NCBI RefSeq assembly: GCF_000425785.1
Contig: NZ_AUEC01000010.1
Span: 218,354 to 282,353 of the forward strand
Length of the DNA: 64,000 nucleotides
Reading direction: 5' to 3'
DNA from: Pseudomonas taiwanensis DSM 21245
Lineage (GTDB): Bacteria > Pseudomonadota > Gammaproteobacteria > Pseudomonadales > Pseudomonadaceae
Shown here in pieces: positions 28,743 through 37,565 of the stretch. How positions within the stretch are numbered: the first letter of the stretch is position 1; every line of letters starts with the position of its first letter. The notes beneath the pieces were generated by a model. It was not told where the DNA came from. It worked only from the letters and a program-made list of their open reading frames with translations, and did not search any database. Both the position numbers and the translations under genes were made by a program.

Positions 28743-30236
28743 ATGACCACCCTGACTCGTGCGGACTGGGAACAGCGTGCCCAGCAACTGAAGATCGAAG
28801 GACGCGCCTTCATCAACGGCGAATACACCGACGCCGCATCCGGTGAAACCTTCGACTGCCTGAGCCCGGTCGACGGACGCTTCCTGGCCAAGGTCGCCAG
28901 CTGTGACCTGGCTGACGCCAACCGTGCCGTGGATAACGCCCGCGCTACCTTCGACTCCGGCGTCTGGTCGCAACTGGCCCCGGCCAAGCGCAAGGCCAAA
29001 CTGATTCGCTTCGCCGACTTGCTGCGAAAGAACGTCGAAGAGCTGGCACTGCTCGAAACCCTGGACATGGGTAAGCCAATCGGCGACTCCTCCACCATCG
29101 ACATTCCGGGCGCGGCCAACGCCATCCACTGGACTGCCGAAGCCATCGACAAAGTGTACGACGAAGTCGCGCCGACGCCGCACGACCAACTCGGCCTGGT
29201 CACCCGCGAACCTGTTGGTGTGGTCGGTGCCATCGTGCCGTGGAACTTCCCGCTGCTGATGGCATGCTGGAAGCTCGGCCCGGCCTTGGCCACCGGTAAC
29301 TCGGTCGTGCTCAAACCGTCCGAAAAGTCGCCACTGACCGCCATCCGTATCGCCCAGCTGGCCATTGAAGCTGGCATCCCGGCAGGTGTGCTGAACGTGC
29401 TGCCAGGCTACGGCCACACCGTGGGCAAGGCCCTGGCCCTGCACATGGACGTCGACACCCTGGTGTTCACCGGTTCGACCAAGATCGCCAAGCAGTTGAT
29501 GGTCTATGCGGGCGAGTCGAACATGAAGCGTATCTGGCTGGAAGCCGGTGGCAAGAGCCCGAACATCGTCTTCGCCGACGCTCCGGACCTGAAAGCCGCC
29601 GCCGAGGCTGCTGCCAGCGCCATCGCCTTCAACCAGGGCGAGGTCTGCACCGCCGGTTCTCGCCTGCTGGTCGAGCGCTCGATCAAGGACAAGTTCCTGC
29701 CCATGGTGGTCGAAGCCCTCAAGGGCTGGAAGCCAGGCAACCCGCTGGACCCTGCCACGACTGTCGGCGCTCTGGTCGATACCCAGCAGATGAACACCGT
29801 GCTGTCGTACATCGACGCCGGCCACAAGGACGGCGCCAAACTGCTGGCCGGCGGCAAGCGCACCCTGGAAGAGACCGGCGGTACCTACGTCGAGCCGACC
29901 ATCTTCGACGGCGTGACCAACGCCATGAAGATCGCCCAGGAAGAGATCTTCGGCCCAGTGCTGTCGGTGATCGCCTTCGACACCGCCGAGGAAGCCATCG
30001 CCATCGCCAACGACACCCCGTACGGCCTGGCTGCGGGCATCTGGACCTCGGACATCTCCAAGGCCCACAAGACCGCTCGTGCCGTGCGCGCGGGCAGTGT
30101 CTGGGTCAACCAGTACGACGGCGGCGACATGACCGCGCCGTTCGGTGGCTTCAAGCAGTCGGGCAACGGCCGTGACAAGTCGCTGCATGCGCTGGAGAAG
30201 TACACCGAGCTGAAGGCGACCTGGATCAAGTTGTAA
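28743..30236 (+). CDS. kauB: Gamma-aminobutyraldehyde-type aldehyde dehydrogenase (KauB/PuuC)
   Basis: This 497-residue NAD(P)-dependent aldehyde dehydrogenase has the catalytic cysteine in FNQGEVCTAGS (~residue 302) and the general-base glutamate in IWLEAGGKSP (~269). The cofactor motif is FTGSTKIAK. It matches the KauB/PauC/PuuC group, which oxidises aminoaldehydes or gamma-glutamyl-aminoaldehydes from polyamine and arginine breakdown. AGGAGGAG precedes the ATG. A 7/8 match to the Hfq/Crc motif (AACAAGAG, 28723-28730) overlaps that ribosome site, fitting catabolite repression. Confidence 0.9.
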   Translation: MTTLTRADWEQRAQQLKIEGRAFINGEYTDAASGETFDCLSPVDGRFLAKVASCDLADANRAVDNARATFDSGVWSQLAPAKRKAKLIRFADLLRKNVEELALLETLDMGKPIGDSSTIDIPGAANAIHWTAEAIDKVYDEVAPTPHDQLGLVTREPVGVVGAIVPWNFPLLMACWKLGPALATGNSVVLKPSEKSPLTAIRIAQLAIEAGIPAGVLNVLPGYGHTVGKALALHMDVDTLVFTGSTKIAKQLMVYAGESNMKRIWLEAGGKSPNIVFADAPDLKAAAEAAASAIAFNQGEVCTAGSRLLVERSIKDKFLPMVVEALKGWKPGNPLDPATTVGALVDTQQMNTVLSYIDAGHKDGAKLLAGGKRTLEETGGTYVEPTIFDGVTNAMKIAQEEIFGPVLSVIAFDTAEEAIAIANDTPYGLAAGIWTSDISKAHKTARAVRAGSVWVNQYDGGDMTAPFGGFKQSGNGRDKSLHALEKYTELKATWIKL

Positions 30237-30243
30237 GTCCAGG

Positions 30244-30260
30244 GGGCCGCTTAGCGGCCC
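30244..30260 (+). terminator. Hairpin after kauB
   Basis: GGGCCGC-TTA-GCGGCCC lies seven bases after the kauB stop. It has no T-run, so it is a terminator-like or 3'-stabilising hairpin. Confidence 0.5.
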
Positions 30261-30360
30261 AATCGCCAGCTTGTCGTGGCGACGAACCACAGCCGGGACG
30301 GTTCACACCGCCCCGGCTTTGTCGTCTTTGCAATTCATGAAGACTGCCTGGGAGGCTGCA

Positions 30361-31500
30361 ATGCGTTGGGGAACCTATTTCGCCGTACTGGCATCGGTGC
30401 TCAGTGTCGGGCTGGCGCTCGGCGTGAGCATGCCGCTGGTGTCCCTGCGCCTGGAAGCCTGGGGCTACGGCAGCTTCGCCATCGGCGTCATGGCGGCGAT
30501 GCCGGCGCTGGGTGTACTGGCAGGTGCCAGTGTGGCCAGCCGTCTGGCCGGGTGGGTCGGCGTGCCCTCTGCCATGCGCCTTTGCCTGTGGGGCGGGGCG
30601 CTGTCGATCGGCCTGCTTGCATTGCTGCCCAGCTACCCGTTGTGGTTGCTGCTGCGGCTGATGATCGGTATGTCGCTGACTGTGGTGTTCATCCTGGGCG
30701 AGAGCTGGATCAACCAACTGGTGGTCGAGCAATGGCGGGGACGGCTGGTGGCGCTGTACGGCAGCAGCTACGCGCTGAGCCAGCTGGCCGGGCCGTTGGT
30801 ACTGGGCTTTCTCGGCTCGGATGATGACTTCGGCTTCTGGGCGGCGACTGGCCTGCTGCTAGCCGCGCCGCTGGTCCTGCTAGGCCGTGGCGGTGCGCCG
30901 AGCACCGAAGCCTGCAGCGTGACCTTCGGCGACCTGCTCGCGTTCTGCCGGCGTTTACCAGTGATTGCCTGGGCGATTGCCCTGTTCGCGTCCTTCGAGG
31001 CGATGATCCTCACCTTGCTGCCGGTGTATTGCCTGCAGCAAGGCTTCAGTACCGAAATCGCCTTGTTCATGGTCAGTACCGTGGTGGTGGGCGATGCTGT
31101 GCTGCAGTTGCCGATCGGTGCGCTCGCCGACCATATGTCGCGACGGGCTCTGTTCACGGGCTGTGCGGTAACCTTGCTGGTCTCAAGCCTGGCGATCCCA
31201 TTGCTGTTGCACACACCTGTGATCTGGCCGTTATGGGTGCTGTTCGGGGCTAGCGCCGGGGGGCTGTTCACCTTGTCGCTGGTGCTGATTGGCGAGCGTT
31301 ATCGCGACGATGAGCTGGTGCGGGCCAATGCCCATGTGGCGCAGCTCTGGGGTATCGGCTGCCTGCTCGGGCCATTGTTGGCCGGAGCAGGCAGCCAGTG
31401 GATCAGCGGGCACGCGTTGCTGTTGCTGATGGCGGCAGGGGCGGCTGTTCTGGTGCTGTTGACCCGGCGGCGCGGGGCGTTCGAGCCAGCCTCCGCCTGA
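30361..31500 (+). CDS. Major facilitator superfamily transporter
   Basis: This 379-residue inner-membrane protein has about 12 helices. The first is FAVLASVLSVGLALGVSMPLV (core at residues 6-25), and the central cytoplasmic loop is at ~190-200. It resembles the YcaD-type MFS carriers with unknown substrate. The ATG at 30361 is preceded by GGGAGG; an earlier in-frame Met (30337) is less well placed. No neighbouring gene clearly tells the substrate. Confidence 0.85.
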   Translation: MRWGTYFAVLASVLSVGLALGVSMPLVSLRLEAWGYGSFAIGVMAAMPALGVLAGASVASRLAGWVGVPSAMRLCLWGGALSIGLLALLPSYPLWLLLRLMIGMSLTVVFILGESWINQLVVEQWRGRLVALYGSSYALSQLAGPLVLGFLGSDDDFGFWAATGLLLAAPLVLLGRGGAPSTEACSVTFGDLLAFCRRLPVIAWAIALFASFEAMILTLLPVYCLQQGFSTEIALFMVSTVVVGDAVLQLPIGALADHMSRRALFTGCAVTLLVSSLAIPLLLHTPVIWPLWVLFGASAGGLFTLSLVLIGERYRDDELVRANAHVAQLWGIGCLLGPLLAGAGSQWISGHALLLLMAAGAAVLVLLTRRRGAFEPASA

Positions 31501-31509
31501 GGCATGGGG

Positions 31510-33066
31510 CTAGAGCATCTTCTCCAGCCCCACCGCCTTGCTGATCCAGGCGTTGAAACGCCGCCACAGGCCGCCAGGCTCGGAGGTCAGCATGCGGCGC
31601 TTGCCATTTTCCTCGGTTACCCAGACCAGCTTGTCGTCCACCAGCCTGGGCTGGTAACTCAGTGCGGGTGCCATGCCTTGTACCGCCAGAAAACGGGTGT
31701 ATTCAGCCAGTTCCGGGCTATCGACCAGCACTCCAACCTCGGTGTTCCACAGCAATGATCGCGGGTCGAAGTTGAACGAGCCGATGAAGGTCTTGCGCCG
31801 GTCGAAGACGATTGCCTTGCTGTGAAGGCTCGAATCCGAACTGCCATGGAAGCTCAAACGGTATCTGGCGTTGGTGTCACCAGGTTGGCGGCGCAGTTCG
31901 TACAACTGCACGCCGTGCTCCAGCAGGGCGCGGCGGTAGGGCGCATACCCGCCATGCACAGCCGGCACGTCGGTGGCTTCCAGGGAGTTGGTCAACAGCT
32001 TGATCGAAACGCCCGCATCGGCAGCGCCGGTCAGGTACAGCAGGCCTGACTTGCCCGGCACGAAGTAGGCCGAAACCAGAATCAGCTCGTGATGCACGTT
32101 GTCCAGGTCCGGCGCCAGTTGCTGGCTAAGCAGCAGGTGCGGGTCTGGCTCGTCGTCGGCCAGGACTTTGCTCGGCGCATCCCACAAGGCCTGGCTATGT
32201 GCCCAGATCAGTTCGTTGCGCCAGATATCCAGGCGCGGCTGCGTCTGGTAGGCCATCAACCTGTCGTACAGGGCCTTGTGCCTGACCCGCGCCTCGGCCA
32301 AGGACACCTCAAGGCGTCGACGGCTGGCATGCAGGTCGCTGGCATCTGGCTGGCGCCATAGGAAGTCTCCAATGGGACGGCTCAGCGCGCTGTTCCAGTA
32401 CTGGTCGAAACCATGACTGAGCTGCTCGGCCACGGGGCCGACTCCCAACAGGTCGATGTCGGTGAAGTTGAGGTTGGGCTCGGCATCGAAATACTCGTCA
32501 CCCAGGTTACGTCCGCCGACGATGGCCATGGCGTTGTCCACCACGAACAATTTGTTGTGCATGCGCCGGTGTTGTCGGGAGAGGTTGAACAGACGTCCTG
32601 CGGCGCGTGTCACGCCTGTGCTGCGGCCGAGGTGCAGCGGGTTGAACACGCGAATCTGGATGTTGGGGTGGGCGTCGAGGGTGCCCATGATGGTGTCGAG
32701 GCCATCGCTGGTGGTGTCATCGAGGAGAATGCGCACCCGAACGCCACGGTCGGCCGCGCGCAGCAGTTCGTGGACCAGCGCCCGCGTGCTCAAGCCGTCA
32801 TGGACGATGTAGTACTGCAGGTCGATGCTGGCCTGTGCGTTACGGATCAGCTCGGCCCGGGCGCGGAAGGCCTCGTTGCTGTTAGGCAGCAGCCGGAATC
32901 CGGAGCGGCCGTCATAGGGTGCGGCCTGGCGAAGTACGGAGCGGCCGAAGGCCGACTCGTTCGCTGGCAGCGCCTGGCTGACTTCGCGGGTCGTACCGAC
33001 GCTGGCGCAGCCCGCGAGGCCGAGCAGCAGCGCTAGCAACAGAGGCAGGGCAGGCGTGAATCTCAA
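31510..33066 (-). CDS. Phospholipase D/cardiolipin synthase-like lipoprotein
   Basis: This 518-residue protein of the phospholipase D superfamily has both HKD motifs: HNKLFVVDNAMAIVGGRN (~165-182) and LHSKAIVFDRRKTFIGSFN (~405-423). It resembles the ClsC/YmdC-type cardiolipin synthases. The TTG at 33066 is chosen because it begins a lipoprotein signal (hydrophobic run then LAGC, lipidated cysteine near residue 20) with AGGA upstream. A longer frame from 33123 would bury that signal. It is convergent with the MFS gene and 65 bp after the MocR gene. Confidence 0.85.
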   Translation of the reverse strand: MRFTPALPLLLALLLGLAGCASVGTTREVSQALPANESAFGRSVLRQAAPYDGRSGFRLLPNSNEAFRARAELIRNAQASIDLQYYIVHDGLSTRALVHELLRAADRGVRVRILLDDTTSDGLDTIMGTLDAHPNIQIRVFNPLHLGRSTGVTRAAGRLFNLSRQHRRMHNKLFVVDNAMAIVGGRNLGDEYFDAEPNLNFTDIDLLGVGPVAEQLSHGFDQYWNSALSRPIGDFLWRQPDASDLHASRRRLEVSLAEARVRHKALYDRLMAYQTQPRLDIWRNELIWAHSQALWDAPSKVLADDEPDPHLLLSQQLAPDLDNVHHELILVSAYFVPGKSGLLYLTGAADAGVSIKLLTNSLEATDVPAVHGGYAPYRRALLEHGVQLYELRRQPGDTNARYRLSFHGSSDSSLHSKAIVFDRRKTFIGSFNFDPRSLLWNTEVGVLVDSPELAEYTRFLAVQGMAPALSYQPRLVDDKLVWVTEENGKRRMLTSEPGGLWRRFNAWISKAVGLEKML

Positions 33067-33131
33067 GGGTGGATCGTCCTGTGCAGCAAGGGCCTGAAGG
33101 TTGGACTGTGGAGGGCGGCGCAAAGTTACGC

Positions 33132-34556
33132 TCAGGTGATGTCCTGATCCAGTAGACGAAGGGCGGTTTCACCGACCTTGCGCACGGCATCCTCGATCTG
33201 TGGTGTGGGGCGCGAGGCGAAGTTCATGCGCAGGCAGTGACGAAACTTGCCCGAGGCCGAGAAGATGCTGCCTACCGCGATTTGCACTCCCTGCTCCAGT
33301 AAAGCTCGGTTCAGCCGCAGCGTGTCGAAATCTTCAGGCAATTCGACCCACAGCATGAAGCCCCCTTGTGGCCGGCTGACACGCGTCCCGCTCGGGAAGT
33401 ACTGGGTGACCCAGTCGCTCATCAGGTCGCGACCGCGCTGATACTGGCTGCGCATGCGGCGCACATGGGGTTGGTAGTGCCCGGCGGCGATGAAGTCGGC
33501 GATGGCCAGTTGCGGTTGGGTGGCCGTGCTGCCGGTGCTGATGTACTTCATGTGCAGCACCCGCTCCAGATAACGCCCCGGCGCGACCCAGCCTATGCGC
33601 AAGCCCGGGGCCAGGGTCTTGGAGAAGGAGCTGCACAGCAGCACGCGGCCGTCGTCGTCGAACGACTTGAGGGTGCGCGGGCGAGGGTAGGTATATGCCA
33701 GGTCGCCATACACATCGTCTTCGAGAACCGCCACGTCATAGCGCTGGGCCAGGCTCAGCAGCGCCTTCTTGCGGGCCTCGGGCATTATGTAGCCGAGCGG
33801 GTTGTTGCAGTTAGGGGTGATCTGGATGAGCTTGATCGGCCATTGTTCCAAGGCCAGTTCCAGCGCCTCCAGACTGATTCCGGTGACGGGGTCAGTGGGG
33901 ATCTCCAGGGCTTTCATGCCCAAACCTTTGAGGGTTTGCATGGCGCCGTGGAAGCTCGGCGAGTCAACCGCGACGATGTCCCCCGGGTCGCACACCGCGC
34001 GGATGCTGCAGGACAGCGCTTCATGGCAGCCGGTCGTCACCACCAGGTCAGCCGGCCCCAGGCGGCAGCCGGAATCGAGCATCAACCGGGCGATCTGCTC
34101 GCGCAGGGCCAGGTTGCCGTGGATGTTGTCGTAGTAAAGGCCGGGCATGTCCTGGCGCCGGCTCAACTGGGCGAGGCTGCGCAACAGCGGCTTGAGGGTG
34201 GGGCTGTCGATGTCGGGCATGCCGCGGCCGAGCTGGATCACATCCTTGCGGGGCGTGCTACGCACCAGCTCCAGCACCTGTTCCCACTGGGAGATATCCA
34301 CAGGGCGCTGCGCCGGCCGGCTGACGGCGGGCAGGGCGGGGAGGTGGCGTCCTTCGCTGACGAAGTACCCGGACTTTGGGCGTGGCGAGACCAGGCCGCT
34401 GTCCTCGAGCATGCGATAAGCCTGCTGTACGGTGCTGAGGCTGACGCCATGTTCCTCGCTGAGGGCTCGCACCGATGGCAGCCGCTGACCAGGGCGATAC
34501 AGGCCCTGCTCGATGCGGGCGCCCAGCAATTCGGCGAGGTTGAGATAGAGCGTCAC
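33132..34556 (-). CDS. MocR-type GntR/aminotransferase-like transcription regulator
   Basis: This 474-residue protein joins a GntR winged helix (~1-70, RLPSVRALSEEHGVSLSTVQQAY core) to a class I PLP aminotransferase fold (~90-470). The Schiff-base lysine is in LCSSFSKTLAPGLRIGW (~residue 310), and NNPLGYIMP and DDVYGDL are also conserved. MocR regulators use PLP chemistry to sense amines or amino acids. It is divergent from a DUF1127 gene, and repeated CTGTAT half-sites lie between them. Confidence 0.92.
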   Translation of the reverse strand: MTLYLNLAELLGARIEQGLYRPGQRLPSVRALSEEHGVSLSTVQQAYRMLEDSGLVSPRPKSGYFVSEGRHLPALPAVSRPAQRPVDISQWEQVLELVRSTPRKDVIQLGRGMPDIDSPTLKPLLRSLAQLSRRQDMPGLYYDNIHGNLALREQIARLMLDSGCRLGPADLVVTTGCHEALSCSIRAVCDPGDIVAVDSPSFHGAMQTLKGLGMKALEIPTDPVTGISLEALELALEQWPIKLIQITPNCNNPLGYIMPEARKKALLSLAQRYDVAVLEDDVYGDLAYTYPRPRTLKSFDDDGRVLLCSSFSKTLAPGLRIGWVAPGRYLERVLHMKYISTGSTATQPQLAIADFIAAGHYQPHVRRMRSQYQRGRDLMSDWVTQYFPSGTRVSRPQGGFMLWVELPEDFDTLRLNRALLEQGVQIAVGSIFSASGKFRHCLRMNFASRPTPQIEDAVRKVGETALRLLDQDIT

Positions 34557-34590
34557 GGCATACTCCCGCGTTCAAGGCTGGCAGCGACCA

Positions 34591-34673
34591 GTACAGTTGT
34601 GGGGAAAATACAGCATTCAGCGGCCGGTTCGCCAATTCTGTATGGGAATAATAAGCCATTATTGGATCTGTAT
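34591..34673. promoter_or_regulatory. Candidate MocR operator repeats
   Basis: Four related half-sites lie between the MocR gene and the DUF1127 gene: GTACAG (34591-34596), ATACAG (34608-34613), CTGTAT (34638-34643) and CTGTAT (34668-34673). The last three are spaced exactly 30 bases apart, about three helical turns. An AATAAT/ATTATT palindrome lies at 34647-34663. Confidence 0.5.
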
Positions 34674-34734
34674 CGTCACGCCTGCCAGCGCGCATGCTGT
34701 CTCCACGGTATGAACTGATCGGGAGGATGCAGCA

Positions 34735-34965
34735 ATGGGTGGCTTGAGCGATGTGCGCTTGCAACTGTTGGCCAAGGAGCTCGAGGACGAGCAGCGGCCC
34801 AAGGTGTTCAATGCACCGGCCGGCTTGAGCCGCTGGGGCCTGCTGCTGCACCGTTGGCACACCCGCAGGGCGCTGTTGCAACTGAGCGATGAGGAGTTGC
34901 GTGATGTAGGGCTGAGCTGGGAGCAGGCCCGGACCGAAGGGCGAAAGCCCTGCTGGAAGGACTGA
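34735..34965 (+). CDS. DUF1127 (YjiS-like) small protein
   Basis: This 76-residue basic protein ends in the DUF1127 pattern RWHTRRALLQLSDEELRDVGLSWEQA. Small arginine-rich DUF1127 proteins in other proteobacteria affect RNA and phosphate/carbon metabolism, but no function is assigned here. GGAGG precedes the ATG. Divergent from the MocR regulator, which may control it. Confidence 0.85.
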   Translation: MGGLSDVRLQLLAKELEDEQRPKVFNAPAGLSRWGLLLHRWHTRRALLQLSDEELRDVGLSWEQARTEGRKPCWKD

Positions 34966-35000
34966 CGCAAAGCGCTGGGAACGGCAGCGCATCACCGTGT

Positions 35001-35083
35001 AGGAGCGGTTCACCCGCGAGCATCGGCCAAGTCAGTGTCGTACATCGCAGTGCTTGGTTCGCGGGCAAGCACGCTCCTGAAAG
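35001..35083. repeat. REP pair after the DUF1127 gene
   Basis: GTAGGAGCGGTTCACCCGCG and the inverted TTCGCGGGCAAGCACGCTCC are two diverged REP units in inverted order, about 40 bases apart, between the DUF1127 gene and the convergent FAD oxidase gene. Confidence 0.75.
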
Positions 35084-35095
35084 GTACGTCAGCGG

Positions 35096-36388
35096 TCAGA
35101 TCAGCTCTTTGAGCCTGTGCCACAACATTCCCAACGCCAGCAGCGGCGAGCGCAGGTGCTTGCCACCGGGGAAAGTGACGTGCGGCACGTTGGCGAACAG
35201 GTCGAAGCGCCCGCTTTCCTGACCGCTGATGGCTTCACCCAGCAGGCGCGCAGCGAGGTGGGTGGCGTTGACCCCGTGGCCCGAATAGGCCTGGGCGTAA
35301 TACACGTTCGGTTGGCTGGCCAGGCGGCCGATCTGCGGCAGGCGATTGGCGCCGATGCCGATCATGCCGCCCCATTGATATTCGATGCGCACGTCGGCCA
35401 ACTGTGGGAACACCTTGAGCATCTTCGGCTGCATGTAGGCGGCGATGTCTTTTGGATCACGGCCCGAGTAATGGCAGGCGCCACCGAACAACAGACGGTG
35501 GTCGGCAGACAAACGATAGTAATCCAGCGCCACGCGCTGGTCGCACACCGCCATATTCTGCGGCAGTAGCTGGCGCGCTCGTTCTTCGCCGAGCGGTTCA
35601 GTGGCGATGATGTAGCTGCCGGCGGGCAATACCTTGCCACCCAGTTCGCGGTTGAGGTCGTTGTGGTAGGCGTTGCAGCACAGCACCAAGGTCCTGGCGC
35701 GCACTCTTCCTTGGGGAGTGTGTACCTGAACCAGGGGGCCGTAGTCGATGCGTGTGACCTCGGACTGCTCGAACAGCTTGACGCCTAGACGGCTGGCCAC
35801 GGCTGCTTCGCCCAATGCCAGGTTGAGCGGGTGCAGGTGGCCTGAACCCATGTCGATCAGGCCGCCGACGTAGCGGTCGGAACCGACCACGCTGTGGATA
35901 TCTTTTTGTTGCACCAGGCGCATTTCATGGCGGTAGCCAAGGCTGCGCAGTTCTTCGGCATCCTCGGCAAAGCCTTGCAGCTCGCCGGGTTTGTTGGCCA
36001 GGTCGCAGTAACCCCAGGTCAAGTCGCAGTCGATGGCGTGTCGTTCGACGCGCTCGCGGACGATGTCCACGGCCTCCAGTCCCATCAGCTTCATGCTGCG
36101 CACACCTTCCTGGCCAATCACCGGCAAGAACTGCTCAAGGCCATGGCCAACGCCACGAATCAACTGACCGCCGTTGCGGCCGCTGGCGCCCCAGCCAAGC
36201 TTGCGTGCCTCCAGCAGGATTACCGACAGGCCGCGTTCGGCCAGTTCGATGGCAGTGTTCAAGCCTGAGTAGCCGCCACCAACGATGCACACGTCGGCAG
36301 AATGTTCGCCCTGCAGGTAGGGATGATCGGGATGAGGCGCGCTGCTGGCGGCGTAGTAAGAGGCGGCGTGCTGCGCGCTGTGGATCAT
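35096..36388 (-). CDS. FAD-dependent amine oxidoreductase (PuuB/PauB type)
   Basis: This 430-residue DAO-family flavoprotein has the FAD-binding VCIVGGGYSGLNTAIELAE at ~33-51. GWGASGRNGGQLI (~70) and a C-terminal YAQAYSGHGVNATHLAA follow, all typical of gamma-glutamylputrescine oxidase-type enzymes. It would oxidise a gamma-glutamyl amine to the aldehyde handled by KauB. It is not next to the ligase, permease or dehydrogenase genes of this window, so the pathway is scattered. The ATG at 36388 gives the normal length. Confidence 0.87.
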   Translation of the reverse strand: MIHSAQHAASYYAASSAPHPDHPYLQGEHSADVCIVGGGYSGLNTAIELAERGLSVILLEARKLGWGASGRNGGQLIRGVGHGLEQFLPVIGQEGVRSMKLMGLEAVDIVRERVERHAIDCDLTWGYCDLANKPGELQGFAEDAEELRSLGYRHEMRLVQQKDIHSVVGSDRYVGGLIDMGSGHLHPLNLALGEAAVASRLGVKLFEQSEVTRIDYGPLVQVHTPQGRVRARTLVLCCNAYHNDLNRELGGKVLPAGSYIIATEPLGEERARQLLPQNMAVCDQRVALDYYRLSADHRLLFGGACHYSGRDPKDIAAYMQPKMLKVFPQLADVRIEYQWGGMIGIGANRLPQIGRLASQPNVYYAQAYSGHGVNATHLAARLLGEAISGQESGRFDLFANVPHVTFPGGKHLRSPLLALGMLWHRLKELI

Positions 36389-36528
36389 CGGGCGGTTCCT
36401 GGGCGTTGGGCGAAAGGGGGAGGATAAGCTGGGGTTTTGCGGCGGGGCAACTGGCCTCCTCGCCGGCAAGCCGACTGCCGCTCAGGGGCGCGTGTGACTT
36501 GGGCAGCCGGCTGGCGGGCAATTGGTCC

Positions 36529-36545
36529 TATAATCGAACTTCGAT
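36529..36545 (+). promoter_or_regulatory. -10 box overlapped by a palindrome before the YkgJ-type gene
   Basis: TATAAT (36529-36534) overlaps the 13-base palindrome ATCGAACTTCGAT (36533-36545), 20 bases before the gene start. A repressor on the palindrome would block the promoter. No good -35 hexamer was found. Confidence 0.4.
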
Positions 36546-36565
36546 CGTCAATCCTGTATCCGGCC

Positions 36566-36919
36566 ATGTCCTGCAACCGCCACAAGATTCACTTCCTGCG
36601 CGAACTCATTCCCTCTTTCGAGTGCGAGCCCGGGTGCCACGACTGTTGTGGTCCGGTCACCACCTCGGCTGAGGAGATGGCGCGCTTGCCGCGCAAGTCC
36701 CAGGCCGAGCAGGATGCGGCGTTGGAGCGCCTGGACTGCGTACACCTGGGCCCCGATGGCTGCACGGTGTATGAAGAGCGCCCGATGATCTGCCGCCTCT
36801 TTGGCACAACTCCACGCATGGCCTGCCCCCGTGGTCGTGGGCCTGAACAGATGATCGAGCCGCAGGCCGAGCAGCTCGTTCACCAGTTCATCGCCACCAC
36901 ACGTCAGGTGCTGGTCTAG
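36566..36919 (+). CDS. YkgJ-family cysteine-cluster protein
   Basis: This 117-residue protein has the CxxxCxxCC pattern (ECEPGCHDCCGP, ~21-32) and later single cysteines in LDCVHLGPDGCTVYEERPMICRLF, which together form a metal or Fe-S/zinc site in the YkgJ (UPF0153) family. Function unknown. It starts at the ATG 36566 and its stop lies 2 bp from the convergent dadR stop. Confidence 0.85.
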   Translation: MSCNRHKIHFLRELIPSFECEPGCHDCCGPVTTSAEEMARLPRKSQAEQDAALERLDCVHLGPDGCTVYEERPMICRLFGTTPRMACPRGRGPEQMIEPQAEQLVHQFIATTRQVLV

Positions 36920-36921
36920 CC

Positions 36922-37410
36922 TTAGTCCGGAATCGGCAGGCAGAGGCTCTCTTTGACCTCTTCCATCACGATGTAGCTCTTCGACTCACGGACGTGCGGC
37001 AGCTTGAGCAGGATGTCGCCCAGCAGCTTGCGGTATGAAGCCATCTCCGAAATACGGGCTTTCACCAGGTAGTCGAAGTCGCCAGAAACCAGGTGGCATT
37101 CCAGCACATGCGGCAGTTTCAGCACGGCGCGGCGGAACTCCTCGAAGGTGTCGCCGGACTTGTAGTCCAGGCTGATCTCGACGAACACCAGCAGGCTACC
37201 TTTGAGGTGCTGGGGGTTGAGCCGGGCGTTGTAGCCCATGATGATGCCCTCGCGCTCGAGGCGGCGGACCCGCTCGGTGCAAGGGGTGGTGGAAAGCCCA
37301 ACTTTCTCGCCCAGTTCGGTGAAGGAAATACGCCCGTCATTCTGCAGGATGCGCAGGATGTTGCGGTCGATCTTGTCCAGCTCACGCTTACTCTGGTGCT
37401 GGGTTCTCAT
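36922..37410 (-). CDS. dadR: Lrp/AsnC-family regulator (DadR type)
   Basis: This 162-residue leucine-responsive-type regulator has an N-terminal helix-turn-helix (LDKIDRNILRILQNDGRIS, core ~12-30; STTPCTERVRRLE) and a C-terminal RAM ligand domain (VSGDFDYLVKARISEM). In pseudomonads the Lrp paralogue divergent from dadA is the alanine-responsive activator of dadA-dadX. Position and length here match that. The ATG at 37410 is preferred over longer frames. Confidence 0.9.
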   Translation of the reverse strand: MRTQHQSKRELDKIDRNILRILQNDGRISFTELGEKVGLSTTPCTERVRRLEREGIIMGYNARLNPQHLKGSLLVFVEISLDYKSGDTFEEFRRAVLKLPHVLECHLVSGDFDYLVKARISEMASYRKLLGDILLKLPHVRESKSYIVMEEVKESLCLPIPD

Positions 37411-37500
37411 AGGGGATGCCCCTCCGTGAAAGGCGATTTTGCCGAGAATTCTCGCCAATAATAGGCTTTTATATAGTGAATTGCACTGGGCCTACCTTTT

Positions 37501-37506
37501 TATACT
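37501..37506 (+). promoter_or_regulatory. -10 box of dadA
   Basis: TATACT lies 60 bases before the dadA ATG in the AT-rich dadR/dadA gap. The -35 position is off consensus, as expected for an activator-dependent promoter. On the minus strand TATTAT near 37457 could serve dadR. Confidence 0.4.
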
Positions 37507-37565
37507 GCGCGCATCCATGCCATTTCAACAAAAGACAGCGGTGCGCCGCGTGCGAGGAATAAACG

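Noticed and set aside
28638..30290. A 550-codon minus-strand open frame
   Set aside because: It lies opposite the well-supported aldehyde dehydrogenase and its translation shows no known motif or normal composition.
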